DNA of 7,862 bases from Thermoanaerobaculia bacterium (GTDB lineage Bacteria; Acidobacteriota; Thermoanaerobaculia; Multivoradales; JAHEKO01): positions 1-7,862 of the forward strand of contig JARFQS010000066.1 in NCBI GenBank assembly GCA_029287645.1. The letters are read 5' to 3'. Of this stretch, positions 4,869 through 7,862 are shown piece by piece. How positions within the stretch are numbered: the first letter of the stretch is position 1; each line of letters begins with the position of its first letter. The notes under the pieces are model-generated. The model was not told the DNA's origin and searched no databases. It saw nothing but the letters and a program-made list of their open reading frames with translations. The translations under genes were made by a program, and so were the position numbers.

Positions 4869-6458
4869 ATGAATCCGAGCCCTCTCAGCTTCGAAGTCGA
4901 GTCTCGGGACCAGGGCCTGCAAGCCCTTGGACGAGTCGCCGAGACCTGTCCTGCCCGCGTCCAATCGCATCCCGAGCGTCGCAGCGCCTATCTGGACACT
5001 TTCGATTGGCGGATCTACCGAAACGGTGGGAGCCTTCTCTCCTCGAGGGAAGGGCGAGCCACGGTGCTGCGCTGGAAGAGTCTCGATGGAACCCCTCATC
5101 ATCGACTCAGGGTGACCGAGCCTCCCGCTTTCGTCTGGGACCTGCCAGCGAGCCCCCTCAAGACGGCTCTGGAGCCGCTGGTGGAAATGCGCCGTCTGAT
5201 GACTCGTCTGGTCCTCGTCTTCCCCTCTGACACCCTCGAAGTCCTCGACGTCAATCAGAAGATCGTCGCCCGGATTCGCCTGGAAGCGGCCACAGCGATC
5301 GCTCCGGGGTCGTCGACTCCCGAGGCGACCCTGCCGATCCTTCTGACGGCGGATCCGGTTCGAGGGTACGACAAACAGTTCCGGTCCCTCCTGAGTCTTC
5401 TAAAGCGACTTCCCGGCTTACGGCCAACCGCTTCCAGCCAGTTCGATTCCGCACTGAGGCTTCTTGGAATCGAACCCTCCTCCTCGGATCACAAGCTCCG
5501 GATTCGACTGACGCCCGATATCCCCAGCGAAGCGGCTGCGAGGCGGATTCACGCCCGACTTCTGGAAACCATCCGGCTCAATGAAGGGGGCGTCAGAGAG
5601 GACTTGGATACCGAGTTTCTGCACGACTTCAGGGTGGCTGTGCGCCGCACTCGGTCTGCACTGACCCAGATCAAGGGGGTCTACCCTCAGGACGTTACGG
5701 AGCGTTTCAAGCCCGAGTTCGCCTGGCTCGGCCAGGTCACCGGACCGAAGCGTGACCTGGACGTCTATCTACTGAAGATGCCCGAGTATCGAGCCAGCCT
5801 TCCCGAACACATCCAGGAACATCTGGAGCCTCTCCAGGAGTATCTGAGCCGTCACCAGGGCCTCGAGCATCGGCGACTCGTTCAGGCGCTCGATTCAGAA
5901 AGATACGTTCGACTCCTCCAGGAGTGGCAGGAATTTCTCACCGATTCCAACGGCCGGGGGTCACCTGATGACGCAGTGGCTCCGCAGGCCGAAGTGCCGA
6001 TCGGTCGGACTGCCTCGACCCGGATCTGGAAGGCCTACCGCAAGGTCCTCAAACGGGGCCGATCGATCGGGGAGGACTCCCCTGCGGAGCCTTTGCACCG
6101 ACTGAGGATCGACTGCAAGAAGCTACGCTACCTACTCGAGTTCTTCCGCAGCCTCTACGACGAGCAAGAGATCGGCAGCCTTGTAAAGGCTCTGAAACGG
6201 CTGCAGGACAATCTTGGCGACTTCAACGACCTGGAAATTCAACAGGCCAGCCTGCGTCGCTTCGCCGACGACATGTTCCAAGAAGGCCTGGCCACCGGCG
6301 ACACCCTCATGGCCATGGGTCGCCTGGTCGACCGACTCGAAGCCAAGCAGACCGAGGAACGGCAGAAGTTCGAGCGGGAGTTCGCCAAGTTCGCCTCCAA
6401 GAAGAACCGAGCCCGCTTTCGGGCGCTTTTCGCAGACCAGTCAACGGCGGCCTCGTGA
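4869..6458 (+). CDS. CYTH-like/CHAD domain protein (polyphosphate-binding)
   Basis: A 529-residue protein. The N-terminal ~200 residues resemble a CYTH (triphosphate tunnel) domain: FEVESR (8-13) in place of ExExK, then YLDTFDWRIYRNGGSL (41-56), matching the YFDTpd..L...G pattern, and VLRWKS. The later acidic metal-binding strand EiElE appears as RIRLE (135-139), so catalysis on triphosphate is doubtful. The C-terminal ~300 residues are a CHAD domain with its conserved basic helices: HDFRVAVRRTRS (252-263), GPKRDLDVY (292-300), HRLRIDCKKLRY (410-421) and LQDNLGDFND (445-454). CHAD domains are established polyP-binding modules and several localise to polyP granules. The ATG at 4869 is 17 nt after the previous stop but lacks a clear Shine-Dalgarno, so coupling to the HhH gene is likely. 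The stop overlaps the next gene (GTGA). CHAD is secure, CYTH moderate. Confidence 0.92.
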   Translation: MNPSPLSFEVESRDQGLQALGRVAETCPARVQSHPERRSAYLDTFDWRIYRNGGSLLSSREGRATVLRWKSLDGTPHHRLRVTEPPAFVWDLPASPLKTALEPLVEMRRLMTRLVLVFPSDTLEVLDVNQKIVARIRLEAATAIAPGSSTPEATLPILLTADPVRGYDKQFRSLLSLLKRLPGLRPTASSQFDSALRLLGIEPSSSDHKLRIRLTPDIPSEAAARRIHARLLETIRLNEGGVREDLDTEFLHDFRVAVRRTRSALTQIKGVYPQDVTERFKPEFAWLGQVTGPKRDLDVYLLKMPEYRASLPEHIQEHLEPLQEYLSRHQGLEHRRLVQALDSERYVRLLQEWQEFLTDSNGRGSPDDAVAPQAEVPIGRTASTRIWKAYRKVLKRGRSIGEDSPAEPLHRLRIDCKKLRYLLEFFRSLYDEQEIGSLVKALKRLQDNLGDFNDLEIQQASLRRFADDMFQEGLATGDTLMAMGRLVDRLEAKQTEERQKFEREFAKFASKKNRARFRALFADQSTAAS

Positions 6459-7201
6459 GGGTCTTCGCTACCTACAACATCAAGGGTGGGGTCGGGAAGA
6501 CCGCAACGGCGGTCAATCTCGCCTACCTGGCGGCCAGAGACGGGGCTCGCACCCTGATCTGGGACCTCGATCCCCAGGCAGCCGCCACCTTCTACTTCAG
6601 AATTCGCGCCAAAGTGAAGGGCGGCGCGAAGAAGCTCCTGAAGGGCAAGCGGCCACTCGACGCAACGATACGCGGAACGGACTTCGAGGGTCTCGATCTC
6701 CTGCCGGCCGATTTCACCTACCGCAACATGGACCTGGATCTGGTGCGGAGCAAGAGGCCCACCCAGCAGCTGGCGAGTCTCCTTCTGCCGCTCTCGCTCC
6801 AGTACGACTACCTGTTCCTCGACTGCGCACCCAGCATCTCTCTGGTGTCCGAGAGCGTTTTCGTCGCGACCGACTTTCTTCTCGTGCCCACGATACCGAC
6901 CACGCTCTCGCTTCGTACGCTCGATCAACTCGATCAGTACCTTCAGGAAAGAGGGGCCACCCGGCCCAGGATTCTTCCGTTCCTGTGCATGGTCGACAGG
7001 CGCAAGTCACTTCACAAACGCATCTGCGCCGGAGGGATCGAGCATCACCCGGACATGCTGGAAACCATCATTCCCTACTCGAGCCTGGTCGAGCAGATGG
7101 GTCTGCACCGAGCCCCCCTCGCCGAGTTCGCCCCGACGGCAGAGCCTGCCAGGGCCTATGAGGATCTCTGGGCGGAGATCGTCAACCGGATTTCTCTATG
7201 A
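6455..7201 (+). CDS. Orphan ParA/MinD-family ATPase
   Basis: A 248-residue ATPase of the ParA family. These proteins dimerise with ATP, coat the nucleoid and move or space a cargo. The deviant Walker A KGGVGKTA (10-17) has the signature Lys10 and catalytic-fold Lys15. Switch I is DLDPQAAAT (37-45) and Walker B is YLFLDCAPS (119-127). The C-terminal ETIIPYSSLVEQ and the AYEDLWAEI helix are typical of small ParAs without an N-terminal helix-turn-helix. A basic segment at 51-66 (several Lys and Arg) could add DNA affinity. No ParB gene or parS-like site is visible, so chromosome or plasmid partition is unlikely. Placement between a CHAD protein and PPK2 suggests polyP granules as cargo, by analogy with orphan ParAs that place carboxysomes or chemoreceptors; this is inference. 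The start is GTG 6455, overlapping the CHAD stop by 4 nt, with no strong Shine-Dalgarno. Confidence 0.92.
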   Translation: MRVFATYNIKGGVGKTATAVNLAYLAARDGARTLIWDLDPQAAATFYFRIRAKVKGGAKKLLKGKRPLDATIRGTDFEGLDLLPADFTYRNMDLDLVRSKRPTQQLASLLLPLSLQYDYLFLDCAPSISLVSESVFVATDFLLVPTIPTTLSLRTLDQLDQYLQERGATRPRILPFLCMVDRRKSLHKRICAGGIEHHPDMLETIIPYSSLVEQMGLHRAPLAEFAPTAEPARAYEDLWAEIVNRISL

Positions 7202-7250
7202 GACAATCCGAGGGAACACTGAACAGTTCACGAGGGACCGCAGAGCCGAG

Positions 7251-7862
7251 ATGCTAGAAGCCCTGGACCTCAGCCTCGAGCTGTCGAAGGCCGACTACAA
7301 GCAGCAGCTTCCGCTGCTCCAACGACGGCTACATCTGTTGCAGCGCGCCTGCTGGGAACAGGAGCTGGCCACCCTGATCGTCCTGGAGGGCTGGGACGCA
7401 TCCGGAAAGGGTGCCGTCATCAGCAAGATCACCCAGCAGCTGGAGCCGCGCGGCTTCCGCATCCATGCCATTCGCGAGCCCAGAACCTTCGAGAGCCTTC
7501 TGCCCTGGATGTGGCGCTTCTGGGCCAAGCTCCCCAACTGGGGCGAGATGGCGATCTTCGATCACAGCTGGTACAGCCGGGTCCTCGCGGAGCGTGTCGG
7601 CGACAGGATCAGCCAGCTGCGATGGAACCGCTCCTACAGAGACATCATGGCCTTCGAGCAAGGGCTGGTGGCCGATCGATACCTACTGGCCAAGTTCTTT
7701 CTGCATATCGGTCAGGACGAACAGACGAGGCGCCTGAAGGAGCTCGAATCGGATTCCCGCACGAGCTGGCGGGTGGAACCGGACGACTGGGCCCAGAACG
7801 AGCGATACGACGACTACCGGGTGGCCGTTGAGGAGATGCTCGAAAGGACCGAGACCGAATGG
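7251..7862 (+). CDS. ppk2: PPK2-family polyphosphate kinase (3' partial)
   Basis: PPK2 enzymes transfer phosphate between polyP and nucleotides (AMP, ADP, GDP). The visible 204 residues cover most of one PPK2 domain: a leading LSKADYKQQL, Walker A VLEGWDASGKG (44-54), LPWMWRFWAKLP (84-95), Walker B-like AIFDHSWYSRVLAERV (101-116), then SYRDI..FE, KFFLHI and MLERTET. The WRFW...LP and SWYSRVLAERV pattern is closest to class II (polyP:AMP phosphotransferase, Pap), which may have one or two such domains; the cut at the right edge hides which. One residue is unusual: His105 stands where DRSWY enzymes have Arg. The acceptor nucleotide cannot be decided. ATG 7251 is the only start in its frame after the preceding gene, with a weak upstream GAG. 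The gap of 49 nt and same strand suggest it belongs to the ParA/CHAD unit. Confidence 0.92.
   Translation, partial: MLEALDLSLELSKADYKQQLPLLQRRLHLLQRACWEQELATLIVLEGWDASGKGAVISKITQQLEPRGFRIHAIREPRTFESLLPWMWRFWAKLPNWGEMAIFDHSWYSRVLAERVGDRISQLRWNRSYRDIMAFEQGLVADRYLLAKFFLHIGQDEQTRRLKELESDSRTSWRVEPDDWAQNERYDDYRVAVEEMLERTETEW

Noticed and set aside
4251..5102. Minus-strand open frame of 283 codons with a long Phe/Pro-rich repeat
   Set aside because: The Phe/Pro repeat is only the complement of the purine tract of the Lys tail, and the rest is antisense to pstB and CHAD. No Shine-Dalgarno or domain was seen.
4418..5230. + strand frame of 270 codons spanning the HhH gene and the start of the CHAD gene
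   Set aside because: Arg/Ser/Pro-rich shadow; the alternative frames have real domains and a strong ribosome binding site.
6214..7161. Long + strand open frame of about 315 codons overlapping the end of the CHAD gene and most of the ParA gene
   Set aside because: Its translation is Arg/Ser/Pro-rich with no motif, while the overlapping frames carry clear CHAD and ParA motifs. It is a GC-rich shadow frame.
6455..7201. ParA as part of a plasmid or chromosome partition locus
   Set aside because: No ParB gene and no parS-like palindrome seen near it; the neighbours are polyP genes.
7198..7257. Tiny ATG frame of 19 codons overlapping the ParA stop (ATGA) and running into ppk2
   Set aside because: Out of frame with ppk2, no domain, poor ribosome binding site. 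It could at most aid coupling.

Overview
The window looks like a fragment of a GC-rich bacterial chromosome of unknown taxon. The first 14 bases match the inner end of the Tn5 mosaic end used in Nextera libraries, so the left edge is a library artefact and the contig probably comes from shotgun or metagenomic assembly. All nine supported genes lie on the + strand, tightly packed and often overlapping. Several use non-ATG starts. I cannot assign a phylum from the sequence alone.

Left half (17-4354), high-affinity phosphate import: a 5'-truncated phoU-like gene, then pstC, pstA and two consecutive pstB genes. No pstS (phosphate-binding protein) is visible. Two things stand out. The PhoU domain is fused to a low-molecular-weight phosphatase/ArsC-like domain that has lost its catalytic Cys and Arg. 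The two PstB ATPases carry complementary defects: PstB1 lacks the Q-loop Gln and H-loop His, while PstB2 lacks the LSGGQ signature. In a PstB1-PstB2 heterodimer, both defects fall in the same composite ATP site, leaving one canonical and one degenerate site.

Middle (4355-4506): a 152-nt gap with two competing GC-rich hairpins, no T-tract and no convincing promoter, ending in a strong Shine-Dalgarno.

Right half (4507-7862), apparent polyphosphate (polyP) module: a small helix-hairpin-helix protein with a histone-H1-like lysine tail, a CYTH-like/CHAD protein (CHAD domains bind polyP), an orphan ParA-type ATPase without ParB, and a PPK2-type polyphosphate kinase cut by the right edge. The lysine tail is encoded by a 64-nt pure purine tract rich in G-runs.

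Read together, the window couples phosphate uptake (Pst, PhoU) to polyP handling (CHAD, PPK2). It also contains parts expected of a nucleoid-based positioning system: a ParA ATPase, a polyP-binding adaptor and a basic DNA-binding protein. The idea that this set positions polyP granules is inference from domain content and gene order, not shown by the sequence.
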